This document shows positions 16,933 to 25,513 of a DNA stretch of 64,000 bases, one piece after another. How positions within the stretch are numbered: the stretch's first letter is position 1; the number at the start of each line of letters is the position of its first letter. Origin of the DNA: Gp1-AA133 sp963850425. GTDB taxonomy: Bacteria > Acidobacteriota > Terriglobia > Terriglobales > Acidobacteriaceae. The stretch lies in the NCBI GenBank assembly GCA_963850425.1, contig CAWKLF010000007.1:744001-808000 (forward strand), in the 5' to 3' direction. Made by a program: the position numbers and the translations under genes. Below the pieces are notes generated by a model. That model did not search any database, was not told where the DNA came from, and worked only from the letters and a program-made list of their open reading frames with translations.

Positions 16933-18393
16933 TCACGCCCCACTCACCGAGCGTGCCAAGCGCGCCCGCTCGTAGACCTTCACATACTCCTTGGCCGAGG
17001 CTGCCCACGAAAAATCCCGGCTCATACCGGTGCGCATCAGCACTTGCCAGGAGGCTTGGTCGCGGAAGGCTTGCAACGCGGCCTTAATGGTCAGCAGCAG
17101 AGATTCTCCGTTGTATTCGGAGAATTTGAAGCCGGTGCCCTTTCCAGTGCGCGCATCCCAGGGTTCGATAGTGTCGTCGAGACCGCCGGTGGCGCGCACG
17201 ATGGGCACCGTGCCGTACTTGAGGCTGTAAATCTGGTTCAGACCGCAGGGTTCGTAACGCGACGGCATCAGGAACATGTCGGCGCCCGCTTCAATTTTGT
17301 GGGCGAGCGCGTTGTCATATGCGACTTTCACAGAGATCTTCTGCGGGAATTGTTTTTGCAGGCGCAGGAACATTTCTTCGTAGTCTTTGTCGCCGGTGCC
17401 GAGCACGACCAGGATCATCTCTTCGCGCGCAAGCCGGTCCATGATCTGGGAAATCAGGTCGAAGCCCTTCTGGGCGGCAAAACGCGAGACGATGCCGATC
17501 ACGGGAAGCTTGGGATCGGCGCCCGAAAGGCCGAACGCAGCCAGCAGGTCCAGCTTGTCCTTGGCCTTGCCGGCCAGGTCGTCAGGAGTGTAGTGGGCAG
17601 CGATATCATTGTCGGTAGCGGGATTCCACACGTCGTAATCCACGCCGTTCACAATACCCGTAACCGTGGCGGAGCGGTTGCGCAGAACGCCTTCCAGGCC
17701 GAATCCGTACTCGGTGGTTTGAATTTCCTGGCTGTATTTCCGGCTCACCGTCGTGACGTAGTCCGAAAAAACCAGCGCGCCTTTCAGGAAATTTACCTGG
17801 CCGAAGAATTCCATCTTCGAAATCGTGAACAGGTCCCAGGGGAGCGTAAGCAGGGGAAGAATCTCCGCCGGGAACAGGCCCTGGTAGCCCATATTGTGAA
17901 TGGTGAAAACGGTCGCGGTATCGCGGAATGCAGGGTCTTCCGCATACTGGGTGTGCAGCAGGACGGGCACGAGCGCGGCCTGCCAGTCATGGCAATGGAA
18001 CACATCAGGGACACCGACGATCTTCGAAGTTTCGATCACGGAGCGGGAAAATAGGGCAAAGCGTTCGGCGTTATCGGGATAATCGCCAATCGCGGTTCCA
18101 TAGAGAGCTTCGCGATCAAAAAACGGCGGGTAGTCGACGAAGAAGTAGCGAACAGCGGCCTGTCCACCCGCAGAGACCACGGAAGAGAAGCGGTAGTGAT
18201 CGTCGAAGGGGATCGTGATGCTGCGTGCCACGGATTTCGCGTCCGTCAGTTTGGTCTGGCGGTAGCGCGGAAGGTAGACCGTGACCTGGTGGCCCAGCGC
18301 TGCGAGTGCGCGGGGCAAGGCACCCACTACATCAGCGAGACCGCCGGTCTTGGAATAGGGCACACCTTCCGAGGCCGCAAAAGCGATATGCAT
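16933..18393 (-). CDS. glgA: Glycogen synthase (ADP-glucose type, GT5)
   Basis: 486 residues. The N-terminal ADP-glucose-binding motif KTGGLADV (15-22), IHNMGYQG, the HCHDWQAALVP segment, GIVSRFAAQKGFDL, and the C-terminal SRYEPCGLNQIYSLKYGTVPIVRATGGLDDT loop are all GT5 glycogen/starch synthase signatures. It extends alpha-1,4-glucan from ADP-glucose. ATG 18393 is selected because GGGAGGATC precedes it and MHIAFAASEG is the conserved opening; an in-frame upstream extension to 18480 has no such support. Transcribed alone, divergent from rsmA. Confidence 0.94.
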   Translation of the reverse strand: MHIAFAASEGVPYSKTGGLADVVGALPRALAALGHQVTVYLPRYRQTKLTDAKSVARSITIPFDDHYRFSSVVSAGGQAAVRYFFVDYPPFFDREALYGTAIGDYPDNAERFALFSRSVIETSKIVGVPDVFHCHDWQAALVPVLLHTQYAEDPAFRDTATVFTIHNMGYQGLFPAEILPLLTLPWDLFTISKMEFFGQVNFLKGALVFSDYVTTVSRKYSQEIQTTEYGFGLEGVLRNRSATVTGIVNGVDYDVWNPATDNDIAAHYTPDDLAGKAKDKLDLLAAFGLSGADPKLPVIGIVSRFAAQKGFDLISQIMDRLAREEMILVVLGTGDKDYEEMFLRLQKQFPQKISVKVAYDNALAHKIEAGADMFLMPSRYEPCGLNQIYSLKYGTVPIVRATGGLDDTIEPWDARTGKGTGFKFSEYNGESLLLTIKAALQAFRDQASWQVLMRTGMSRDFSWAASAKEYVKVYERARLARSVSGA

Positions 18394-18536
18394 GAAGCCG
18401 ATCCTCCCTGGAGAAGCCGCGGACGCCGGGCGCAGGATATGATGAAGAAGACAAGTTTGCGCGAGCCAATGCCCGCCCAACTGGTAAACGGGATAAGCGT
18501 TGTCAGTCTAAACGGGCCAACGAAAGAGGGTCAAAC

Positions 18537-19412
18537 GTGCCAAGGGCGATAGCTCACCGGCCGACTCGTAAGCCGAAACTTGGGCAGCATTTTCTGGACG
18601 ACGCATCTACCGCGCGGAGGATCGTCGAAGCCCTGGGGGACGTGTCGCAAGGCACCGTGCTGGAAATCGGCCCGGGACGCGGGGTGCTGACTTCCCTGCT
18701 CGCGAATCGGGTGCGCCGACTGATCGCGATTGAACTGGACCGCGTGTTGGCGGCGCAACTGCGCATGAAGTTCGCGCTGTACCCCAACGTGGAAATTATC
18801 GAAGGCGATGTTCTGGCGATCGATTTCAGCACTCTGTTCGGGCCAAAGCCGGGCGCTTCACGGCCCGGTCTGGTGCAGACGCCGGAGCCGGTCCCGGTGG
18901 TTGGCAATCTGCCCTACTACATCACTTCCGACATTTTGTTGCGCATGTTTGAATTCCGCGAGTCCTTCAGCACAATTGTGGTGATGGTGCAGAAAGAAGT
19001 GGCGGACCGTTTAGCAGCTTCGCCGGGAAGCCGCGACTACGGACTGCTTTCCGCAACAGCGCAACTGTACGCCCGGGTAGAACGACTTTTCACGCTGCCG
19101 CCGAGTGCATTTTCTCCGCCGCCGAAAGTTCACTCATCGGTGGTTCGGCTGGAGATGGCGCCTCGATTGGCGAAACTTAAGGTTGAGGAAGCGGGCTTCA
19201 TCAAGTTTTTGAAGCTGTCGTTTGGGCAGAAGCGCAAGACGCTGTGGAACAACTTGAAGACCGAGTACGCCGCAAATTTGCTCAAACAGGCATTGCAGGA
19301 TGCGGGCGTGAAGCCTACCGTTCGTGCGGAAGCCCTGCCGCTGGAAAAAACAGCCGCGATCTTTCGTGCGCTGGCTTCGAAGAACGGGGACCTCTCCGGT
19401 TCTGGAAAATAG
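18537..19412 (+). CDS. rsmA: 16S rRNA dimethyladenosine transferase RsmA/KsgA
   Basis: 291 residues starting from GTG with AGAGGG upstream. KLGQHFLDD (14-22), the SAM motif VLEIGPGRGVLT (41-52), IAIELDR (63-69), EGDVL (89-93) and the catalytic NLPYYI (124-129) are intact, as is the C-terminal AFSPPPKVHSSVVRL segment. It dimethylates two adjacent adenines near the 3' end of 16S rRNA (A1518/A1519 in E. coli numbering) late in 30S assembly. The Memo-like gene follows 25 bp downstream. Confidence 0.95.
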   Translation: MPRAIAHRPTRKPKLGQHFLDDASTARRIVEALGDVSQGTVLEIGPGRGVLTSLLANRVRRLIAIELDRVLAAQLRMKFALYPNVEIIEGDVLAIDFSTLFGPKPGASRPGLVQTPEPVPVVGNLPYYITSDILLRMFEFRESFSTIVVMVQKEVADRLAASPGSRDYGLLSATAQLYARVERLFTLPPSAFSPPPKVHSSVVRLEMAPRLAKLKVEEAGFIKFLKLSFGQKRKTLWNNLKTEYAANLLKQALQDAGVKPTVRAEALPLEKTAAIFRALASKNGDLSGSGK

Positions 19413-19437
19413 CCCCGCTCCGGGCGAAGGAGACGCA

Positions 19438-20250
19438 ATGGGCTCGCCGACAATTCGGCCCGCTGCGGTCGCCGGGAAGTTCTATCCGCAGGACCCAAAG
19501 AAACTGCTGGCCAGCATTCATTCCTATATTTCCGAAGAACCTCGCCAATCAGCGCTGGGCTGTGTGGTGCCGCATGCCGGCTACATGTATTCCGGACACG
19601 TCGCCGGAGCGGTCTATGCTCGGGTTGAGGTGGGTCGTCGGTGCATCGTGCTGTGCCCGAACCATACCGGACAAGGCAAGCCGCTCTCCATCATGAGCAG
19701 GGGTTCCTGGCAAACGCCACTGGGGAATGCGGAGATCGATTCGGAGTTGGCGGACGCGCTGATGCGGACGTTTCCTTCGCTGACAGAGGACTCGGCTGCG
19801 CATCGTGCGGAACATGCGATCGAAGTGCAATTGCCTTTCTTGCTGACGTTGCGCGCGGACATCCGCTTTGTCCCGGTTGCGATCGGGACGCGGCAGTTTG
19901 AAGTTCTGGAGGGATTGGGGTTGGCGATCGCAGCCGTCCTTGCTGAAATCCACGAACCCATCCTGGTGGTCGCCTCGAGCGACATGAATCACTACGAGTC
20001 CGACCCGGTCACCCGGGTAAAGGACAACAAGGCCATCGAGCGCATCTTGTCACTGGATCCGCGCGGATTGTATGACGTCGTGATGGAAGAAGAGATCAGC
20101 ATGTGCGGATTCGGGCCGGCTGTGGCGATGCTGACGGCGTCCTTGAAGCGGGGCGCGACCGTGGCGGAGTTGGTCAAGTACGCTACTTCGGGGGATGTTT
20201 CCGGCGATCGGCAGATGGTCGTGGGATATGCGGGAATTGTGGTGCGTTGA
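19438..20250 (+). CDS. amrB: Memo-like protein (AmmeMemoRadiSam system protein B)
   Basis: 270 residues. VVPHAGYMYSG (43-53), LCPNHTG (70-76), HRAEHAIEVQLPFL (120-133) and VVASSDMNHY are the conserved Memo-family patterns; the histidines and acidic residues resemble those of LigB-type extradiol dioxygenases. Memo proteins are often found with AMMECR1 and a radical SAM enzyme, but neither partner is in this window. ATG 19438 is preceded by GAAGGAGACGCA and begins MGSPTIRPAAVAGKFYP, the family start; longer in-frame starts overlap rsmA. The biochemical role is still unsettled. Confidence 0.85.
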   Translation: MGSPTIRPAAVAGKFYPQDPKKLLASIHSYISEEPRQSALGCVVPHAGYMYSGHVAGAVYARVEVGRRCIVLCPNHTGQGKPLSIMSRGSWQTPLGNAEIDSELADALMRTFPSLTEDSAAHRAEHAIEVQLPFLLTLRADIRFVPVAIGTRQFEVLEGLGLAIAAVLAEIHEPILVVASSDMNHYESDPVTRVKDNKAIERILSLDPRGLYDVVMEEEISMCGFGPAVAMLTASLKRGATVAELVKYATSGDVSGDRQMVVGYAGIVVR

Positions 20251-20468
20251 AAGCCAGGGAAGCCATGCCGTATTTGTGCAGGATCGAAATTCGAGGCCAT
20301 GCATCAAACCACCAGATTCTTGCTTCGCTGGGAAGAAGATTTCGAGGAAATAACAAATATTTGCTTGATCACTGCAAAGGCTAGCCGGGAGTTTTAGAAT
20401 TTTGCGGGCAAGATACCATCAGCAACAATTCACTGAGAACTGACAACCGGGAACTGGGAATTGATTTT

Positions 20469-21680
20469 ATGAGAGACGTCGTCATCGTATCTGCGGTTCG
20501 TACACCTGTGGGACGGGCTTTTAAGGGAACATTGCGGGCGACGCGCCCTGACGAGTTGGCCGCGGTGGCCATCAAGGGTGCGTTGGAGCGCGTGCCGCAA
20601 CTGGATCCCAAGGAAATTGAGGACGTGATTTTGGGTTGCGCCATGCCTGAAGGCGAGCAGGGCATGAACGTCGCGCGGATTGCCTCGTTGCGCGCGGGGC
20701 TCCCCGTGGAGGTTTCGGGACTCACGATCAATCGTTTCTGCTCGTCGGGCCTGCAATCGATCGCCATGGCGGCCGAGCGCATCATGGCGGGCGGAGCGGA
20801 TGTCATTGTTGCGGGGGGAACGGAATCCATGTCAATGATCCCGATGGGCGGCAACAAGATTTCGCCGAACCCGTGGCTGGTTGAAAATCACCCTGGAGCT
20901 TATTTGACGATGGGACTGACGGCCGAACGGGTGGGACAGCGTTTTGACATCACGCGCGAACAGAGCGACGAATTCTCCTTGCGCAGCCATCGAAATGCAT
21001 TGGCAGCAATCGAGACAGGAAAGTTTGCCGATGAAATCGTGCCGGTGCCGGTCACGTTCACAACGGTAAACGGGCATGGCATTTCGGACGCGCGAGGGCG
21101 ATCAGCGCAGAAGCCCGCCCGGCACGAGGTTGTTTTCAAGGTTGACGAGGGGCCGCGAGCCGATACGTCGCTCGACGCCCTCCTCGCGCTCAAACCCGCG
21201 TTTCACGTGAAGGGGATCGTGACAGCTGGGAACTCCTCCCAGATGTCGGATGGAGCGGCGGCCGCGGTGGTCATGTCGGCAGAGCGTGCGAAAGCGTTGG
21301 GCCTGAAACCGCTGGTTCGCTATGTTTCGTTTGCTACAGCGGGCTACAAGCCCGAGGAGATGGGGCTGGGACCCGTGTTCGCGATTCCCAAAGCTCTGAG
21401 GATGGCGGGGCTTAAGCTGGCCGATATCGATGTCATCGAACTGAATGAAGCCTTCGCCGCACAATCACTGGCGGTGATTAAGGAAGGCGGGCTCGATCCG
21501 GAGAAAGTGAATCCGAACGGGGGCGCAATCGCGCTCGGGCATCCTCTCGGATGCACGGGGGCGAAGCTGACAGCCAGCATTATCCGGGAACTGAAGCGCC
21601 GGAAAGCGCGCTATGGGATGGTGACGATGTGCGTGGGCGGCGGAATGGGCGCGGCCGGAATTTTTGAGAATTTGAATTGA
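20469..21680 (+). CDS. Thiolase family acetyl-CoA acyltransferase
   Basis: 403 residues. The nucleophile C91 in INRFCSSGLQS, H358 in GGAIALGHPLGCTGA and C388 in MCVGGGMG make a complete thiolase active site; AGGTESMSMIPMGGNK and ELNEAFAAQ are also conserved. FadA/PaaJ-type enzymes cleave 3-oxoacyl-CoA or condense acetyl-CoA. The GCAMPEGEQGMNVAR segment favours a beta-oxidation 3-ketoacyl-CoA thiolase over a biosynthetic acetoacetyl-CoA thiolase. It stands alone; no FadB-like partner is adjacent. Confidence 0.92.
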   Translation: MRDVVIVSAVRTPVGRAFKGTLRATRPDELAAVAIKGALERVPQLDPKEIEDVILGCAMPEGEQGMNVARIASLRAGLPVEVSGLTINRFCSSGLQSIAMAAERIMAGGADVIVAGGTESMSMIPMGGNKISPNPWLVENHPGAYLTMGLTAERVGQRFDITREQSDEFSLRSHRNALAAIETGKFADEIVPVPVTFTTVNGHGISDARGRSAQKPARHEVVFKVDEGPRADTSLDALLALKPAFHVKGIVTAGNSSQMSDGAAAAVVMSAERAKALGLKPLVRYVSFATAGYKPEEMGLGPVFAIPKALRMAGLKLADIDVIELNEAFAAQSLAVIKEGGLDPEKVNPNGGAIALGHPLGCTGAKLTASIIRELKRRKARYGMVTMCVGGGMGAAGIFENLN

Positions 21681-21730
21681 AGATCTTAAGCGGACACCGA
21701 GGTGCACCGGAGGAAACGGACACGGCGGCG

Positions 21731-21760
21731 GTCCTCTGTGTTCTCCATGTCCTCAGTGGT
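21731..21760 (+). repeat. Dispersed repeat, family A variant
   Basis: GTCCTCTGTGTTCTCCATGTCCTCAGTGGT without the hyphenation resembles the right arm (CTCTGTGTCC...TGTGGT) of the family A palindromes; the 21691-21730 stretch (ACACCGAGG...CGGAGGA) is a decayed left arm. Lies between the convergent thiolase and membrane-protein genes. Confidence 0.45.
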
Positions 21761-21808
21761 AAATGATGCTTGCCACGATTTGCGGCTGCGCGTGGCAGGG
21801 CGATGGTC

Positions 21809-22120
21809 TTACATCCTCTCGGCTAACGCCGCCAGAAAAACTCCGGTATAGACCGCGATCACCAGCAGCACGAAGAATGCGCCGAAGGAGAACATGGTCA
21901 GCAGGCTAAACGGTCGCGCCACGCAGCTTTGCACCAGCTTGTAAACTCCGAAGAATTCTGCGACGACAAGAAGAGGGAACAACAGAAGCGCCCATAGCGT
22001 GGCGTGTGGAATGCTCGGGTGGAAGATAAGGCTGGTGAATGCGGGAACGATTGCCAGCGCCGGAATCAGCGAGAACGTGGAGCCGAGATACAGCAGACGC
22101 TCACGCTCCCGCCAGGTCAT
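21809..22120 (-). CDS. Small integral membrane protein of unknown function
   Basis: 103 residues with three strongly hydrophobic segments (about 10-32, 38-62 and 70-97). It begins MTWRERERLLYLGSTFSLIPA, a charged cytosolic-like tail followed by membrane helix 1. No motif is recognised. It starts 8 bp after the stop of the amidohydrolase gene on the same strand, so it is probably the last gene of that operon. Confidence 0.7.
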   Translation of the reverse strand: MTWRERERLLYLGSTFSLIPALAIVPAFTSLIFHPSIPHATLWALLLFPLLVVAEFFGVYKLVQSCVARPFSLLTMFSFGAFFVLLVIAVYTGVFLAALAERM

Positions 22121-22127
22121 GCAGGCT

Positions 22128-23834
22128 CTACTTTGCTTCGTAGACGGTTTTTCCGCCGATGACGGTTCGCAGAACGCGTGTGTCTAGGAGCTTCTGGGGT
22201 ATGACTGCGGTCACATCGCGGTCGAGCACCACGAAATCCGCGAACATGCCGGGCACGATCAGGCCTTTTTGTTTTTCTTCGAACTCGGCGAAAGCAGAGC
22301 CGGTCGTATAGGCGGCAAGGGCCTGGTCCATCGAAACTTTTTGTTCGGGAAAATATTCCTGTTTGCCGTCCACGCTTTTTCGCGTGGTAGCAGCGTACAG
22401 GCCTCGAAATGGCGAGATCGGCTCAACGGGATAATCCGTGCCGAACGCCAGGGTCACCCCGCGCTTGAGGAACTCAGCCCACGCATAGGAGTGCGCGGCG
22501 CGCTTCTCACCCAGCCGGGCCTGCGCCCATTTCATATCACTTAACAAATGGCAAGGCTGCATGGAAGCGATGACTTTCAGATCGCGAAACTTTACGACCT
22601 CCAGTGGGGTGACCACCTGGGCGTGTTCGATGCGCAGACGATAGTCTTCGCCTCCGTTGGCAGCCTTGATCTTTTTTTCTTTAGCCGCCTTCACGGCTTC
22701 GGCGAAGGCATCGAGCGCCATCTGTGCGCCCTTATCGCCGATGGCGTGAAAGCCAACCTGGAAGCCGGCCAGCACACGCTCTTTCGTCATCTCGTTGAGT
22801 TTGGGCGCATCGTAGCGCGGCAGGCCCGAGTTCTTAGGATCATCCGCGTAGGGCTCGATCAGCGCGGCAGTATGGGAACCGAGCGAGCCGTCCATGAAGC
22901 CCTTGAGCATTCCGGTGTGCAACATCGGATCCGAGGCAAGATGCTCCTGGCGCTTCGCGTTCAATTGATCGACCGGATCGTTAAAGGGAAGCCACTCACT
23001 CACGCGGGCGGTCAGCTTGCCGTCTTTTTCAATTTCTTCCAGGACGTGAAAATCATCCCAATCGCCAGAATTGTCCTGTACTGAAGTGACGCCCCAGCGC
23101 GCGGCTTCGGCCAGCGCGCGTTCCATGGCTGCGCGGCGCTGCTCGTGGGTGGGCGCAGGAATTGCGTCGGTGACAGCCTGGCGAGCGGTCTCGCGCAAGA
23201 CGCCGCTAGGCTGGCCGTTGGAGTCACGATCGATCTTGCCGCCCTTGGGGTCGCGGCTGGCAATGGTGATGCTGGCCAGCTGCAGGGCACGCGTGTTGGC
23301 TACGGCGATGTGGCCGTCCACGCGCTCCAGAAAGACGGGATGACCGGCCGACACTTCGTCAACGTCCCACCGGGTGGGGACAACCTTCACCGGCCACAGA
23401 TTTTCATCCCAACCACCGCCGAGAATCCACGCGCCGGGCGCCGCCGACGCAACGTTGGCGCGGATTCGTTCGCGGAATTCGTCGAGCGACTTCACTCCCA
23501 CCAGATTAACGTTAAGGGCCTGAAACCCACCCTGCGAGAGATGTGCGTGGGCATCGTTGAACCCGGGCATCAGAAATCGCCCGCCGAGATCGATGACCTG
23601 CGTGTTCGGGCCCTTGAATTTGAGAATATCGCCGTTCTCACCAACGGCCTGAATTCGGTCGGCGCGGACCGCGATGGCCTGCGTGCGCTTGACAGCATTG
23701 AAAGCGGCCTTGTCGACAACGCCAGTGTAGATGTTGCCGTGAATAAAGATCGTGTCGGCGCGAGGCGGAGCCTGTTCCTGAGCACGAACGGAGGACATGA
23801 AGAAGAGCAGTAACAAGACAGGACACACTTTCAT
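22128..23834 (-). CDS. Secreted amidohydrolase (YtcJ-like)
   Basis: 568 residues with signal peptide MKVCPVLLLLFFMSSVRAQ. The amidohydrolase metal site is visible: FNDAHAHL (HxH), the FHAIGDKG histidine, RIEHAQ histidine and FGTDYPV aspartate. YtcJ-type enzymes hydrolyse N-substituted amides; the natural substrate is unknown. ATG 23834 overlaps the TGA of the upstream peptidase gene by four bases (ATGA), which implies translational coupling; a longer in-frame N-terminus extending to 23912 would overlap that gene and lacks a signal peptide. A metal-dependent peptidase followed by an amidase suggests a degradative operon for modified peptides or amides. Confidence 0.88.
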   Translation of the reverse strand: MKVCPVLLLLFFMSSVRAQEQAPPRADTIFIHGNIYTGVVDKAAFNAVKRTQAIAVRADRIQAVGENGDILKFKGPNTQVIDLGGRFLMPGFNDAHAHLSQGGFQALNVNLVGVKSLDEFRERIRANVASAAPGAWILGGGWDENLWPVKVVPTRWDVDEVSAGHPVFLERVDGHIAVANTRALQLASITIASRDPKGGKIDRDSNGQPSGVLRETARQAVTDAIPAPTHEQRRAAMERALAEAARWGVTSVQDNSGDWDDFHVLEEIEKDGKLTARVSEWLPFNDPVDQLNAKRQEHLASDPMLHTGMLKGFMDGSLGSHTAALIEPYADDPKNSGLPRYDAPKLNEMTKERVLAGFQVGFHAIGDKGAQMALDAFAEAVKAAKEKKIKAANGGEDYRLRIEHAQVVTPLEVVKFRDLKVIASMQPCHLLSDMKWAQARLGEKRAAHSYAWAEFLKRGVTLAFGTDYPVEPISPFRGLYAATTRKSVDGKQEYFPEQKVSMDQALAAYTTGSAFAEFEEKQKGLIVPGMFADFVVLDRDVTAVIPQKLLDTRVLRTVIGGKTVYEAK

Positions 23835-25093
23835 TCGCCGACTCCGGCCAGCACCAGCAAAGTCAGGAGAATCCGCTTTAAACCAAGTTCGCGCCCGGTG
23901 CAGTCGAACCATTCCTGCAGGGTGTGAGCGCCACCACCGGATCCGCCGCCGCCGATGGCGATGGCTTCACGCCCTAGCGAGAGTGGTATGTTGGCGTCGG
24001 TGGAGGCGCGCTGCACTTGCGCCACGTTGCCGAGGTGAGAATCGACAGCCCGCACCACGTGCAGCAGGCGCGCATTGGGCTCCAGTTCTCCGGCGGGGCG
24101 ATCGCCGATGACAACGACTTCGCAGGTGACGGCATGCGTCTTGCGGTGAGTGGCGCTCCGTTGTTCAGCGGCATACTGCTCGGCTTCGACCGATTGGTCG
24201 AGACAGACCCGCAACGAGCGCTCCAGGCGCTCGAGCTCTGTGGAAGAGGTCGAGCGCAGGTCGACGCGCATGCTGGCCGACTCCGGAATGGAGTTGACCG
24301 AGGTTCCGCCACGGATCACGCCAATGTTAAAGGTGCTCTTGGGGGCGGCGGAAACGGGGGTCTGGCAAAAACGCTCGATGGCGCGAGCCAGGATCACGAT
24401 GGGATTGGGAGCGCCGAAATCGCTCCAGGAATGGCCGCCCGGGCCGCGCACGATGATTTCGAAACGACGACTGCCCAGGGCCTCAGCCACGATGGTGTCC
24501 GAGCCAGCACCGTCAAGGATCAAACTGTAGGCGATGGAGTCTTTCCAGCGCGGCGTGGCAAAGATGTGGCGCATCCCACGGAGGTCGCCTTCGCCTTCTT
24601 CCCCGACATTTCCGATGAACACAAACGGCATCGCATGCCGGACGCGCACCGCGCGCAGAAGTGCTGCAATCGCGAGCATCGCAGTTACGCCGGCGCCATT
24701 GTCGGAAACGCCCGGGCCGTAAAGGCGAGTTCCCTGTTGTCGAATGTTCAGTGGAGTTCCGGCTGGAAAAACCGTATCAATGTGGGCGCTGAGCGTGATG
24801 TAACGCTTCCCGAAGCCAGGATGGATCCCGAAGACGTTGCCGACATCGTCGATGCGAACATCGTCGAGGGCCAGTTCGCGAAAACGTTCGGCGAGCCAGG
24901 CAGCGCGGGAACCTTCTCCGAAAGGCGGAGCGGCGATGCGCGCCATTTCCAGTTGCCACTGGGCGAGTTGCGGTTCCTGGGCGCGAAACCAGTTGAATGC
25001 GGAGCGAACTTCGGGAGAGGCGGAAAGGCGAGCGACTTCGTCTTGAAAGGCGGGGTCAATATCCGACACTTCGCCGCGGGGACTTGAAGGCAT
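23831..25093 (-). CDS. M20-family metallopeptidase
   Basis: 420 residues, no obvious signal peptide. Di-zinc ligands are recognisable: SAHIDT (H104), VSDNGAG (D131), NVGEEGEGD (E165/E166), LDGAG and the C-terminal GGGAHTLQEW histidine. The dimerisation-domain loop GPGGHSWSDFGAPN is present. The EEGEGDLRGMRH motif and this order are typical of M20 aminoacylase/tripeptidase-like proteins (peptidase T subgroup). First gene of a three-gene operon with the amidohydrolase and the small membrane protein. Substrate unknown. Confidence 0.88.
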   Translation of the reverse strand: MPSSPRGEVSDIDPAFQDEVARLSASPEVRSAFNWFRAQEPQLAQWQLEMARIAAPPFGEGSRAAWLAERFRELALDDVRIDDVGNVFGIHPGFGKRYITLSAHIDTVFPAGTPLNIRQQGTRLYGPGVSDNGAGVTAMLAIAALLRAVRVRHAMPFVFIGNVGEEGEGDLRGMRHIFATPRWKDSIAYSLILDGAGSDTIVAEALGSRRFEIIVRGPGGHSWSDFGAPNPIVILARAIERFCQTPVSAAPKSTFNIGVIRGGTSVNSIPESASMRVDLRSTSSTELERLERSLRVCLDQSVEAEQYAAEQRSATHRKTHAVTCEVVVIGDRPAGELEPNARLLHVVRAVDSHLGNVAQVQRASTDANIPLSLGREAIAIGGGGSGGGAHTLQEWFDCTGRELGLKRILLTLLVLAGVGE

Positions 25094-25281
25094 GGAGATC
25101 GTCCGCCCAGTTTACAACGGTCCGGCGTTGGACCGGAGTTGCTTCTCGAGGGTCGCTGGTTTCGGTCGGGTCACACCCTCGATTACCCATCACGGATCCG
25201 CCGGAAAATCGACAACCCATGCGCACGCAGATTTTCCAGATTGGATTTGGCGGCATCCTAGACTGGGTGCAGCCGAGCCGA

Positions 25282-25446
25282 AATCTTAAAACGCAGAGAG
25301 CGCGGAAAAGAGCGGCTGAGATCGCAGAGAAACGCGTTCAGAGAAACGCTTCAAAGAAACGAATTCGCGGAAAGCTTGAAGAGTTGCCAACTCGGCATTC
25401 TCGGCGGCCTCTGCGTTACTCTCTGCGACCTCTGCGTTTTAAGATT
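25282..25446. repeat. Palindromic intergenic element, family B
   Basis: Perfect 17-bp inverted arms: AATCTTAAAACGCAGAG at 25282-25298 and its reverse complement at 25430-25446. The 165-bp body contains further CGCAGAG/CTCTGCG units (AGATCGCAGAGAAACGC, CTCTCTGCGACCTCTGCG) and no ORF. It lies in the 420-bp gap between the peptidase and the isopropylmalate-synthase-like genes, whose remaining part shows no other feature. Half copies occur at 4735, 27276 and 35168. Confidence 0.8.
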
Positions 25447-25513
25447 TTCTCTCTGTTGATCGTATCGCCTGTTCACATTGCACGAGAGGGATGTGAGATC
25501 TCTGAGAAAGATT

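Noticed and set aside
24017..25087. 356-codon frame antisense to the M20 peptidase
   Set aside because: The peptidase strand has all zinc-ligand motifs; the antisense frame is a shadow.
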